This document shows positions 27,256-36,286 of a stretch of 64,000 bases of DNA, piece after piece (the first letter of the stretch is position 1; each line of letters opens with the position of its first letter). The DNA lies in the NCBI GenBank assembly GCA_964645585.1, contig CAZYAN010000016.1, positions 6,888 through 70,887 of the forward strand. Direction: 5' to 3'. The stretch is from DATGSL01 sp964645585 (GTDB lineage Bacteria > Verrucomicrobiota > Verrucomicrobiia > Opitutales > T3Sed10-336). The notes beneath the pieces are model-generated. The model saw only the letters and a list, made by a program, of their open reading frames with translations. It made no database searches and was not told the origin of the DNA. The position numbers and the translations under genes were made by a program.

Positions 27256-28557
27256 ATGAGACAACCTGAGCAACCGCTGAAAGTCCTGATTGTCGGTTCG
27301 GGAGGACGGGAACATGTTCTCGCCTCGCTCTGCCGCAAAAGTCCGTTTTGCCGGGAGGTCATCGCCGCGCCCGGAAACGGCGGGATGGCCGCCGAAATCC
27401 CGTGCCATCCAGTCGCGGCCGACGATGTCGACGGTCTCGTTGATCTTGCTGTTCGCGAAAAAGTCGACTTCGTTGTGGTCGGCCCGGAAGCCCCGCTGAG
27501 TCTCGGCTTGGTCGACGCGCTCGCAACCCGCAATATCGCCGCCTACGGTCCCGAACAAGCGGGCGCCCGGCTCGAAGCGAGCAAAGATTTTTGCAAGCGC
27601 CTCCTGCTCAACCACCAGATCCCAACCGCCGCCGCGCGAACCTTCGACGAAGTCGATCCCGCGCTGGACGATTTGCGTTCGCGCACCTACCCGGTTGTGA
27701 TTAAAGCCGACGGTCTCGCCGCCGGAAAGGGTGTGATCATCGCCGAAAATTTCGACCAGGCCGCCGAAACCGTCCAGCGTATGCTGCGCGACAAAGCGTT
27801 TGGCGAAAGCGGGTCACGCCTGCTGATCGAGGATTACCTCCAAGGCGAAGAGGCTTCGATCCACCTGATGGTCTCCGGCCGGGACTTTGTCGTTTTGCCG
27901 ACCAGTCAGGATCATAAACGAGTCGGCGAAAACGACATCGGACCGAATACGGGCGGGATGGGTGCCTACTCCCCTGCCGATCTGGTCGAACCGCTGCTTC
28001 CCGAAATTATCGAGACCATCGCGCGTCCATCGGTGGAAGCGATCGCGAATGAGGGCATTTCCTTTCGGGGCACGCTCTACATCGGCTTGATGCTGACGGA
28101 ACAAGGGCCGAAGGTTCTCGAGTTCAACACGCGCTTTGGCGATCCGGAAACCCAGGTCATCTTGCCGCGACTGGAAACGGATGTGCTCCATTTGATGCAT
28201 GCCTGCGCCCACGGCTACCTCGCGGAAGTTCCGCTGCAGGTCGCCGACAAGTACGCTCTCTGCGTCGTTTTGACCGCGGGCGGCTATCCAGGCGCTTACA
28301 ACAAAGGCGACAAAATCACGCTTCCCGAGGGGCCGCTCCCCGCCGAGGCCGCGATCTATCACGCGGGCACCAAACTCTCCGACGACGGCACGCTCGTGAC
28401 CAACGGCGGCCGGGTTCTCGGTGTCACTGCCGTTGCACCTTCTCTTCAGGACGCGGCCGCCACCGCCTACGACCTCTGCGCCAAAATAAAATTTGCGTCG
28501 ATGGTGTACCGGCGGGATATTGGGGCCAAGCAACTCAACCGCCAACTCTCTCGTTGA
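27256..28557 (+). CDS. purD: Phosphoribosylamine-glycine ligase (GAR synthetase)
   Basis: A 433-aa ATP-grasp enzyme converting phosphoribosylamine, glycine and ATP to GAR, the second step of purine synthesis. Start at ATG 27256 gives VLIVGSGGREHVLA near the N-terminus. Further signatures are the PSAM-like VVGPEAPLSLGLVD, the ATP-grasp VIKADGLAAGKGVIIA, and the diagnostic DHKRVGENDIGPNTGGMGAY. The C-terminal domain is complete. Its TGA overlaps the TTG start of the next gene by 4 nt. Confidence 0.97.
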   Translation: MRQPEQPLKVLIVGSGGREHVLASLCRKSPFCREVIAAPGNGGMAAEIPCHPVAADDVDGLVDLAVREKVDFVVVGPEAPLSLGLVDALATRNIAAYGPEQAGARLEASKDFCKRLLLNHQIPTAAARTFDEVDPALDDLRSRTYPVVIKADGLAAGKGVIIAENFDQAAETVQRMLRDKAFGESGSRLLIEDYLQGEEASIHLMVSGRDFVVLPTSQDHKRVGENDIGPNTGGMGAYSPADLVEPLLPEIIETIARPSVEAIANEGISFRGTLYIGLMLTEQGPKVLEFNTRFGDPETQVILPRLETDVLHLMHACAHGYLAEVPLQVADKYALCVVLTAGGYPGAYNKGDKITLPEGPLPAEAAIYHAGTKLSDDGTLVTNGGRVLGVTAVAPSLQDAAATAYDLCAKIKFASMVYRRDIGAKQLNRQLSR

Positions 28558-29573
28558 AAGCACGAACACGCAAAACGGGCGTTGCCGCCTGTCTGATTCT
28601 CTTTGTTCTCAGCGCCGGCGCCGGAGTGCGCGCGCAGGACGCGGCCGGGGTGTCGCGCTTCCTGGATCCCGCTCTCTTTCCCGCCGAGTTCTTCCCCGAT
28701 CTCGAGGAACTGTCGGAGCGGGAGCTGCTGCTGACCGGACTGAGGACGCTTTATCCGAAACGCATTCTGGATCATCCGCCAGCCGAGCCGGTTGTGGAAA
28801 CCGCGCCGCCGGTCGTTCATGAACTGGAAGGAGACGGCCGCTACATTCGCGTCAAAAACCTTCAGGATGCGCTGCCGGTCATTCGCGAACACCTCCAGCG
28901 GCCGCTGCTCGTGCTCGATTTCCGTTTTCTGCAAACCGACCTGGAATCGACGATCAAGCTCGGGTCGCTGCTGACCGCCCGCGCGAGGATTGAGCTGAGG
29001 GTCGCCGGCGAGTACGCGCCCGCCGCCGGGAAAACCGGCGGTTCTTCGCTCATGATCGACGGGGCGGGTTTGCGCCGCCCCACCCAAGCGATTTTCACCC
29101 TCTCCAACCACGAAACAAGCGGCCCGATCGAGGTGCTGCTTGCCGAACTGAAGGCCAGCGGCGAAATCGTTTCCGTCGGTGCGCCGTCGCCCGGGAAGAC
29201 CGCTTCTTTCGCGCCATTTCCCGGTGTTGAATCCCATTACTTGATCGCGGGCGAACTCCGCACTTCCGATGGCGGCTCCATTCTGGAATCCGGTTTTATC
29301 CCGCGCGTGAAAGTCCAAGTCGATCCCCGCGACGACGAGCTCGCCTACAACGCCCTTCGCGAAGGCGTCGCTTTGAAGGATCTTGTCGACGCGCGCGTGG
29401 AAAAAACACGGTTCGACGAAGCGCGCCTCCTGCGTGAGCAAAACGGCGGTCCGCCCGAAGATAACGAAAATGGCTCCGGCGCCGACAAGCCGGAAGTTCC
29501 CCAGGACGCGATCCTGACAAAAGCGATGCACATCGTGCAGGCGCTCCAAGCGCTGGGAAAAATTGCCGGATAA
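28554..29573 (+). CDS. Exported S41-peptidase-like protein with degenerate catalytic site
   Basis: A 339-aa protein starting at TTG 28554, overlapping purD by 4 nt. It has a signal peptide (ACLILFVLSAGAGVRAQ) and a C-terminal acidic linker. No family is obvious at first sight, but residues about 185-255 follow the tail-protease (CtpA/S41) core: LLAEL-10-GEIVSVGAPSPGKTA matches the usual ALQD-GRAVLVGEPTFGKG, and ESGFIPRVKVQVD matches GIEPDVxV. The Lys (K215) is kept, while the nucleophile position 25 residues earlier is Gly190. There is no PDZ domain. This is an inference from motif spacing; an inactive, binding-only role is likely. Placed between purD and the phosphatase, possibly as one unit. 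Confidence 0.6.
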   Translation: MKARTRKTGVAACLILFVLSAGAGVRAQDAAGVSRFLDPALFPAEFFPDLEELSERELLLTGLRTLYPKRILDHPPAEPVVETAPPVVHELEGDGRYIRVKNLQDALPVIREHLQRPLLVLDFRFLQTDLESTIKLGSLLTARARIELRVAGEYAPAAGKTGGSSLMIDGAGLRRPTQAIFTLSNHETSGPIEVLLAELKASGEIVSVGAPSPGKTASFAPFPGVESHYLIAGELRTSDGGSILESGFIPRVKVQVDPRDDELAYNALREGVALKDLVDARVEKTRFDEARLLREQNGGPPEDNENGSGADKPEVPQDAILTKAMHIVQALQALGKIAG

Positions 29574-29588
29574 TCCGGCCGCGCGGAA

Positions 29589-30083
29589 ATGACGATGAAT
29601 CCAGACGCCAAACATATTCTTTGCGTTTGCACCGCCAATATCTGTCGCAGTCCGATGGCGGAACGCCTCCTCGCGCACGCGCTTGCCGCCGAAGAGGAGC
29701 CGCTGAAATCGATCCCGGTCGTTTCGGCCGGTGTCGCGGCCTATCGCGGTGAAGTCGCCTCGCCGCATGGCGTGACGGCTCTCAAAAAAGTTGGCCTATC
29801 CTTGGACGATCACCAGAGTCAGCCGGTAACCGAAGAGCTGATCCGGTCGGCGCTGCTCGTTCTCTGCATGACCGAAAGCCACCGGGCCTTGCTCGCTTAT
29901 CACTTTGATCCGCTGCCGGCGCCGGTTTATCTCATGCGCGAGTTCATGGATTCCTCGGCCGAGATTCCGGATCCGTACGGGATGGACCTCGCGGCTTACG
30001 AGGCCTGCCGCGACAGCATGGTCGAGGCGATCCCGTCAATCGTCGCGTTCTTGCGCGACTTGATGGCCCGGAAAAACGGGTGA
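29589..30083 (+). CDS. Low-molecular-weight protein-tyrosine phosphatase
   Basis: A 164-aa cytoplasmic phosphatase. The P-loop CX5R is CTANICR at residues 14-20 followed by SPMAE, and the general acid loop appears as IPDPYGMD. Length is typical. Such enzymes act on tyrosine kinases of polysaccharide export or on phospho-arginine; no partner kinase is nearby. It lies 15 nt after the S41-like gene. Confidence 0.93.
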   Translation: MTMNPDAKHILCVCTANICRSPMAERLLAHALAAEEEPLKSIPVVSAGVAAYRGEVASPHGVTALKKVGLSLDDHQSQPVTEELIRSALLVLCMTESHRALLAYHFDPLPAPVYLMREFMDSSAEIPDPYGMDLAAYEACRDSMVEAIPSIVAFLRDLMARKNG

Positions 30084-30117
30084 CTTGGCTCGCCGTTTCC
30101 GTTTACCATTTCCTTTT

Positions 30118-31419
30118 ATGCCAAAGACCGAAAACCCGAGAACTCTTTCCGACGCTGTCTTGAGCAGCTACGATGCTGAAATCCACGCGGCGATCACGTC
30201 GGAACTCCAGCGGCAGCAGGACCATATCGAGCTGATCGCCTCCGAGAATTTCACGCTTCCGGCAGTGATGGAGGCGCAGGGAACCGTCCTGACAAACAAG
30301 TACGCCGAGGGTTACCCCGGAAAACGGTGGTACGGCGGCTGCGAATTCGTCGATCAGGTCGAAACACTCGCGATCGAGCGGGCAAAAAAGCTCTTCGGCG
30401 CCGAGCATGCCAACGTCCAGCCGCACTCCGGAAGCCAGGCCAACACCGCCGTCTACCTCGCGACCTTGAAGCCCGGTGACAAGATCCTGACCATGAACCT
30501 CAGTCATGGCGGCCACCTTACCCACGGCCATCCGAACAATTTTAGCGGATTGTTTTTCGACGCGGTCAACTACGGCGTGAGCAAGGAGGACGAACGGATC
30601 GATTACGACGAGATCGCGGAAGTCGCCGAACGGGAAAAACCAAAAATGATCACCGTCGGCGCCTCCGCCTACTCGCGCGTTATCGACTTCGCACGCATGG
30701 GTGAAATCGCCCGCTCGTGCGGCGCGTATTTGATGGCCGACATCGCGCACATCGCCGGACTGGTTGCCGCCGGCCTCCACCCGTCACCCGTTCCGCACGC
30801 GGATTTTGTCACCACAACGACCCATAAAACCCTGCGCGGCCCGCGCGGCGGACTGATTCTTTGCCGTGCCGACATGGCCAAAGCGATCGACTCCGCCGTC
30901 TTCCCCGGCGTCCAGGGCGGACCGCTTATGCACGTGATCGCCGCCAAAGCGGTTTGCTTTAAGCAGGCGCTCGGCGAAGATTTCCGCGCCTACCAGCAGC
31001 AGGTCATCGCCAACGCCAAAGCGATGGCGGAAGCCATGGCCAAGCGCGGCTTCCGCGTTGTCAGCGGCGGCACCGACAATCATCTCATGCTGATCGATCT
31101 GCGCGACAAAGACGCCGATCTCACAGGAAAAAAAGCTCAGGAGCTTCTCGATCGGGCCAACATCACGTGCAACAAAAACACGATCCCGTTCGAAACCCGC
31201 AGTCCGTTTCAGGCGAGCGGCATTCGTCTCGGCACTCCAGCCGTCACAACGCGCGGCATGGGGCAAGCCGAAATGGACACAATCGTCGGCGCGATTGACT
31301 TGGTCCTTTCCAACCGTGACGACGATTCCAAAATCGCCGAAGCCCGCGAGATCGCCCTCGGCCTCTGCAAGCAATTCCCGCTCCCGTACGGCGCGAAGCC
31401 TCCGGCAGGCCGACCCTAA
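30118..31419 (+). CDS. glyA: Serine hydroxymethyltransferase
   Basis: A 433-aa PLP enzyme interconverting serine and glycine with tetrahydrofolate. ATG 30118 is chosen over TTG 30085, which follows the phosphatase stop by 1 nt but adds a non-conserved leader. Motifs: HIELIASENFTLPAVMEAQG, the NKYAEGYPGKRWYGG loop, HGGHLTHGH, and the PLP-lysine site VTTTTHKTLRGPRGG. The C-terminal substrate loop SGIRLGTPAVTTRGM is complete. Confidence 0.98.
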   Translation: MPKTENPRTLSDAVLSSYDAEIHAAITSELQRQQDHIELIASENFTLPAVMEAQGTVLTNKYAEGYPGKRWYGGCEFVDQVETLAIERAKKLFGAEHANVQPHSGSQANTAVYLATLKPGDKILTMNLSHGGHLTHGHPNNFSGLFFDAVNYGVSKEDERIDYDEIAEVAEREKPKMITVGASAYSRVIDFARMGEIARSCGAYLMADIAHIAGLVAAGLHPSPVPHADFVTTTTHKTLRGPRGGLILCRADMAKAIDSAVFPGVQGGPLMHVIAAKAVCFKQALGEDFRAYQQQVIANAKAMAEAMAKRGFRVVSGGTDNHLMLIDLRDKDADLTGKKAQELLDRANITCNKNTIPFETRSPFQASGIRLGTPAVTTRGMGQAEMDTIVGAIDLVLSNRDDDSKIAEAREIALGLCKQFPLPYGAKPPAGRP

Positions 31420-31602
31420 CCACGCTCCCGCAGCCGGGATCAAGGCGTAGTCGCACGCTTGGGAGTCGCTTCGCAGCGCGGGGCCGCTCGCCTCTTCACA
31501 GACACTCGCCAGATCCAAACTTTCCGCTTGCCGGTTCTTCACGAGGTTGCTTCTCTGACTACTGAACAAATTTACACTTTCGGTAATCCGCCCAATACCC
31601 CC

Positions 31603-33522
31603 ATGACTATACAAGAGACCCTGAAGAAAACGTTCGGCTTTACTTCCTTTCGCGACGGCCAAGAACCGGTGGTGACCCGGCTCCTGGCGGGGAAATCCGT
31701 GCTCGCCGTTTTTCCAACCGGCAGCGGGAAAAGTCTGTGCTACCAGTTGAGCGCACTCCATCTCGACGGACTGACGGTTGTCGTATCTCCGCTGATCGCG
31801 CTGATGAAGGACCAGATCGATTTCCTGAAAAGCCGGGGTGTCGCGGCCGGCCGGATGGATTCAAGCCTGACAACCGAGGAATACCAGCAAATCGACGCCG
31901 ACCTTCGCGACGGCAAACTTACACTCCTCTATGTTGCTCCCGAACGGCTCTCCAACGAGCGCTTCATTTCCAAACTTCAGCGTCAAAAGATTTCACTGCT
32001 GGTAATCGACGAGGCGCACTGCATTTCCGAATGGGGTCACAATTTTCGGCCCGACTACCTCAAACTCGCCCGCCTCTCGCGCCAGCTCGGCGTCGAACGC
32101 GTGCTGGCACTCACCGCGACCGCAACTCCTGCAGTCGCCGACGACATTTGCCGCGAGTTTGCCATCGCTTCCGGTGACCGCATCCATACCGGTTTCTACC
32201 GTCCCAACCTCGAATTGCGCGCGACCCCGTGCAACGCCGCGGAGCGGCCCCAGCTGTTGCGCGGACGTCTGCAAACCCGCCCCAAGGGTCCGGCGATTAT
32301 CTATGTCACGTTGCAAGCGACCGCCGAAAGAATCGCCGCGAGCCTGGCCGAGAATGGATTTCCCGCCCGCGCCTACCACGCCGGATTGGCGAGCGAAGAG
32401 CGCAGCGCCGTGCAGGATTGGTTCATGGCGTCGACCGACGCGATCGCGGTCGCGACGATCGCGTTCGGGATGGGAATCGACAAAGCGGACATCCGGTCCG
32501 TCTACCATTACAACTTGCCAAAGAGCCTCGAAAATTATTCCCAGGAAATCGGCCGCGCCGGCCGGGACGGCAAGCCGTCGATCTGCGAGGTTTTCGCCTG
32601 CCGCGACGACGTCGTTGTGCTGGAAAACTTTTCCTTCGGCGACACGCCTGATCCCGAATCAATTGGCGATCTCGTCGACACAATCCTCGCTCATGATGGC
32701 GAATTCGATGTTTCCACTTATGAGCTGTCTCAGGCCCACGACATGCGTCCTCTGGTCGTGAACACTTTGTTGACCTACCTCGAACTGGCCGAAGTCATCG
32801 AGGCCACATCCCCTTTTTACAGTGAGTACCAATTCCTTCCGCAAAAGAGTTCGAGCGAGATCCTCAGCCGCTTTGACGAAGAACGAGCATCGTTCCTCCG
32901 CGGAGTTTTCTCATCCGCCGCCAAGGCGAAAAAGTGGTTCCACATCGACCTGGCCGCCACGGCCGCCCGGCTGCAAACCACCCGTGACCGCTTGGTCCGG
33001 GCGCTGACCTACCTCGAAGAACAGGGAGATCTCACGCTCAAGGTCGCCGGTCTCCGGCTCGGCTACCGCCTCAAAACGCGCCCGTTCGATATCGAGGCAC
33101 TCAAACAAGATCTCACGGCCCGCTTCGCCACCCGCGAGCGAAACGATATTTCCAGAATCCAGCAGGTCGTTGCCTTGACGGAACAATCCGGCTGCCTCGT
33201 CCGCAGTCTGCTCGAGTATTTCGGAGAAGATGTTCAGCGCGATTGCGGACACTGCGACCGGTGTTTCGGAGAAGTGCGAAGTTCACCGCCAGCCGCCGCC
33301 CGACGAAAAACACCGGCAATCAGCCGGGATGTTTTCGGCGCGTTGCGCGCGGAGCATCCGGATGCCCTCGGCACCCCGCGCCAAGCGGCGCGGTTCCTCT
33401 GCGGCCTTTCCTCACCCCGTTTGACCCGCGCCAAGCTGACTCGCCATCCGCTTTTCGGTTCCCTCGCTGAAACTCCGTTCCAAGAGGTTCTTTCCGCAGT
33501 GGCTGAACAGCCTGGCGGATGA
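31603..33522 (+). CDS. recQ: ATP-dependent DNA helicase RecQ
   Basis: A 639-aa 3'-5' superfamily 2 helicase for recombination and fork repair. From ATG 31603 the order is motif 0 (FGFTSFRDGQ), Walker A (FPTGSGKSLCYQL), Walker B DEAH with the RecQ aromatic loop (VIDEAHCISEWGHNFRPDY), motif VI (QEIGRAGRDG), then an RQC region whose zinc cysteines end in DCGHCDRC. A last segment of about 75 residues lies where HRDC is often found but does not look like that domain. The frame opens upstream to 31459 without coding character. Confidence 0.95.
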   Translation: MTIQETLKKTFGFTSFRDGQEPVVTRLLAGKSVLAVFPTGSGKSLCYQLSALHLDGLTVVVSPLIALMKDQIDFLKSRGVAAGRMDSSLTTEEYQQIDADLRDGKLTLLYVAPERLSNERFISKLQRQKISLLVIDEAHCISEWGHNFRPDYLKLARLSRQLGVERVLALTATATPAVADDICREFAIASGDRIHTGFYRPNLELRATPCNAAERPQLLRGRLQTRPKGPAIIYVTLQATAERIAASLAENGFPARAYHAGLASEERSAVQDWFMASTDAIAVATIAFGMGIDKADIRSVYHYNLPKSLENYSQEIGRAGRDGKPSICEVFACRDDVVVLENFSFGDTPDPESIGDLVDTILAHDGEFDVSTYELSQAHDMRPLVVNTLLTYLELAEVIEATSPFYSEYQFLPQKSSSEILSRFDEERASFLRGVFSSAAKAKKWFHIDLAATAARLQTTRDRLVRALTYLEEQGDLTLKVAGLRLGYRLKTRPFDIEALKQDLTARFATRERNDISRIQQVVALTEQSGCLVRSLLEYFGEDVQRDCGHCDRCFGEVRSSPPAAARRKTPAISRDVFGALRAEHPDALGTPRQAARFLCGLSSPRLTRAKLTRHPLFGSLAETPFQEVLSAVAEQPGG

Positions 33523-33693
33523 CCCGCTGCCGTCGCCGGAAATCACCGGCAAACACGACTGCGGTCCGATTGCCGCGTACTTAAAAGAAGCGGTGCCGAC
33601 CGGTACGAACGCGAGGGCACCGCGAGCTGCGAAACCGAATAGCAGCAGCACCGCCCCGCGCGCGCAGTCGCAGCGGGAGCTCCACCGAGAGAT

Positions 33694-35058
33694 CTAATTC
33701 AGCACAATCCGAATTCCCCGCCGCATGTACGTCGGTACATCGAGGTTCTGCCCTTGGAACAAATTGGCCCCGGTCTCACCAAAATACCCGAGGCGCTCCT
33801 CCTCCGAAAAAGCAAACTCCTCCTGCGCCACACGGGCAGCCGCCTTCGAGCGAACCGGTGCCGTCGCACCGTCCGCACCTGATCGGACGTCGTCGGCGAC
33901 CGGTACCGCCGCGGTCACAGCCACAGGTTTCTCAACCCGTTCTTTCGGCTGCCTATCCTGAGCGGACGCCGCCACCGCAGGCGCGTCCGCCGGTTTCGGT
34001 GCCGCCTGAGGCTGACTTGCCGGCGCTGGCCTTGCCGCCGTCGGAACGGTTGGCGTCTGGCCGCTCGTCCGGTTGCTGATGTCGGTCGTGCCAAGAACAC
34101 AGATTTCGACCGATCCGGCCATCGCCTCGTCGATGACCGCACCCATGACGACATGCGCATCGCGTCCGAAGTGCTCGTTCACGATTCCCATGATCTGGTT
34201 GACCTGGCCGATCGCGAGGTCGGGGCCGCCGACGATGTTCACAAGCAACCGGTCGGCGCGGCGAGAAAAGCCGGGCGTATGCAAAAGCGGACAGAGCAGA
34301 AGGTCATTGATCGCATCCGCGACCCGATTTTCCCCGAACCCCGCGCCGAGCCCGAACAGGGTCTTTCCGCCTTGGTTGCAAAACACCTGTCGCAGCGTCG
34401 CAAAATCGAGGTTGATCAGGCCGGTCCGCGAAAGGATTGCCCAGATGGATCGCACCCCGCGCGCGACCCAGTCGTCCGCCTTTTCAAACGCGTCGAGTAC
34501 GCTCGCGTCCTCGTCGAGCTGCTGGAGCAAAATGTCGTTCGGCAGCGGGATCACCGCGTCACATGATCTCCGCAAAAGAACAAGTCCCTCCTCAGCCTGC
34601 TTCTGGCGCCGCGCCCCCTCAAAAGTGAATGGCAAAGTCACAAAGGAAATCACCACCGCACCAGCCTCGCTCGCGCACTTCGCGACGATCGGGGCAGCCC
34701 CGCTCCCTGTGCCGCCTCCCATTCCCGCGAGCAGGAAAACGAGGTCTGTTCCGCTCACCAGCCGCCGGATCGCGTCGACATCGCCCGCGGCGACCGATGC
34801 TCCCACCTCTGGATCGCCTCCTGTGCCGAGGCCTCGGGTAACCGAGCGGCCGAGGAGCAGTTTTGATTCAACCGGTGACGAGCTCAGCGCCTGCGCATCG
34901 GTGTTGACCGCAGCCAGCGGAATTTGGCCGAGGTCTTCCATTTTTAACCGATCGACCGCGTTGGAACCAGCACCGCCGACCCCGATGATCTTCATCGAAG
35001 GCATACGTTCCGAAAGTTGATTTTGCAAGGCGGCCGCCGGATTCGCTTCGTCATTCAT
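33694..35058 (-). CDS. ftsZ: Cell division protein FtsZ (T7-loop Asp replaced by Thr)
   Basis: A 454-aa tubulin-like GTPase forming the division ring. Start ATG 35058 is set by GGAGAG seven bases upstream. The GTP-binding core is clear: IGVGGAGSNAVDRL, VNTDAQAL and the G-box AGMGGGTGSGAAP. The T7 loop, which completes the active site of the next subunit, reads INLDFATLRQ (residues 215-224): Asn216 and Asp218 are kept, but the position of E. coli Asp212 is Thr221. After a Pro/Ala-rich linker the C-terminal tail IRIVLN-type peptide (DVPTYMRRGIRIVLN) is present for FtsA docking. Last gene of the dcw cluster, 16 nt after ftsA. Confidence 0.95.
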   Translation of the reverse strand: MNDEANPAAALQNQLSERMPSMKIIGVGGAGSNAVDRLKMEDLGQIPLAAVNTDAQALSSSPVESKLLLGRSVTRGLGTGGDPEVGASVAAGDVDAIRRLVSGTDLVFLLAGMGGGTGSGAAPIVAKCASEAGAVVISFVTLPFTFEGARRQKQAEEGLVLLRRSCDAVIPLPNDILLQQLDEDASVLDAFEKADDWVARGVRSIWAILSRTGLINLDFATLRQVFCNQGGKTLFGLGAGFGENRVADAINDLLLCPLLHTPGFSRRADRLLVNIVGGPDLAIGQVNQIMGIVNEHFGRDAHVVMGAVIDEAMAGSVEICVLGTTDISNRTSGQTPTVPTAARPAPASQPQAAPKPADAPAVAASAQDRQPKERVEKPVAVTAAVPVADDVRSGADGATAPVRSKAAARVAQEEFAFSEEERLGYFGETGANLFQGQNLDVPTYMRRGIRIVLN

Positions 35059-35074
35059 CACGTACTCTCCTTGT

Positions 35075-36271
35075 TCACCCAAAAAGCTTCGCGAGAATTC
35101 CTTTTCGCTTCGATGGTGCCGACGCGGGATCCGCCTGGTTATTCAGACCGTAGTGCAACAATCCGAGAATCGTGCTGCATTCCGGCCCGCGCAGTTCCTC
35201 CTTGCACCATGAAGGATTCTCTCCGCAGCGCGCGGACACGCCGAACACTTCCGCGGCGACTTCACCGATGTGCGGAAGATGCGAGGTGCCGCCCGTCAGC
35301 ACGACTCCTGTCGCGCACTCTTCCGGCACGAAGCGTTCCCCCAGCCGCTCCTTAATCACTTGGAACAATTCCTCAATGCGAACGTGGGTGATGCGGTTGA
35401 TCGCCTGACGGGGAATCTGCCGGTCACCGATCGTGCAGTCGCCATTCAGCCATACTTTCTCGTTCTTATCATCCCGGGCAACCGTCGCGCGCGCCTCTTT
35501 CACTTTCAATTTTTCCGCCTGGGCATGGCTGATGCGCAGGCCGAGGCTAAGATCGTTGGTGACGTGATCGCCGCCAACCGGCAGCGTTCCTGTCAAAGCC
35601 ACGTAGCCGTCGCGATAGAAAACGAAATCGGTCACGCCGCTTCCGATATCAATCACCAGCGCGCCGTTCTTTCGCTCCTCCTCGGTCGTCACCATCACGC
35701 CCGACGCGAGCCCGGCAAGAATCAAATCATCCACGTGGAGGGTAAACCCGTTGATGATGCGAAAGGCGTCGCTGACTTTCGCCATATCCCCATGCACCGT
35801 CCAATAACCGACGGCCAGCCGCCTGCCTTTTAAATACTCCGGGTCGGCAACCACCTGCCCGTCGAGCCGAAACGGGTGCCGGATATGGTGGATCACGGTG
35901 CGGTTCTGCGGAAGCATCTTCGCCTTGGCGACCTGGCAGACTGTGGCGATGTCGTCCCGGCTGACGATGTTGTCGACCGAACTGACGTTAAGCGAAGCTT
36001 CGTTATAAAACCCGGCAATGTGTCCGCCCGACTGGGCCAAATAGACCCCTTCGATGCTCGCCCCGGCCTGTTGTTCGGCCGCTAAGATCGCCGCGTGGGT
36101 GCAGTCGCTCGCTTGCTTGAAATCTGTGATATCGCCTTTGATCACCCCGCGCGACGAACACTGCCCCATCCCGATGATGCTGAGGCTGCGCTGGTTCACG
36201 ACCTCGCCGATCAGCACCACCACTTTCGAGGTGCCGATTTCAATCGCGCCGATAATCTTGCTCTTGGCCAT
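35075..36271 (-). CDS. ftsA: Cell division protein FtsA
   Basis: A 398-aa actin-fold protein that ties FtsZ to the membrane. Phosphate-binding loops are visible as AIEIGTSKVVVLIGE and VIDIGSGVTDF, and the adenosine motif as VVLTGGTSHLPHI. The SHS2 (1C) domain is present after residue 80. The last residues KGILAKLF form the amphipathic membrane-targeting helix. It starts 15 nt after ftsQ and is followed closely by ftsZ. Confidence 0.96.
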   Translation of the reverse strand: MAKSKIIGAIEIGTSKVVVLIGEVVNQRSLSIIGMGQCSSRGVIKGDITDFKQASDCTHAAILAAEQQAGASIEGVYLAQSGGHIAGFYNEASLNVSSVDNIVSRDDIATVCQVAKAKMLPQNRTVIHHIRHPFRLDGQVVADPEYLKGRRLAVGYWTVHGDMAKVSDAFRIINGFTLHVDDLILAGLASGVMVTTEEERKNGALVIDIGSGVTDFVFYRDGYVALTGTLPVGGDHVTNDLSLGLRISHAQAEKLKVKEARATVARDDKNEKVWLNGDCTIGDRQIPRQAINRITHVRIEELFQVIKERLGERFVPEECATGVVLTGGTSHLPHIGEVAAEVFGVSARCGENPSWCKEELRGPECSTILGLLHYGLNNQADPASAPSKRKGILAKLFG

Positions 36272-36286
36272 CCGTTCTGTCTCCGG

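Noticed and set aside
28467..29768. 433-codon minus-strand frame
   Set aside because: Antisense to purD, the S41-like gene and the phosphatase; no motif of its own.
33523..33693. Continuation of an open frame after recQ up to 33697
   Set aside because: It is in a different frame from RecQ, has no start or ribosome site and ends in a low-complexity tail; RecQ ends naturally at 33522.
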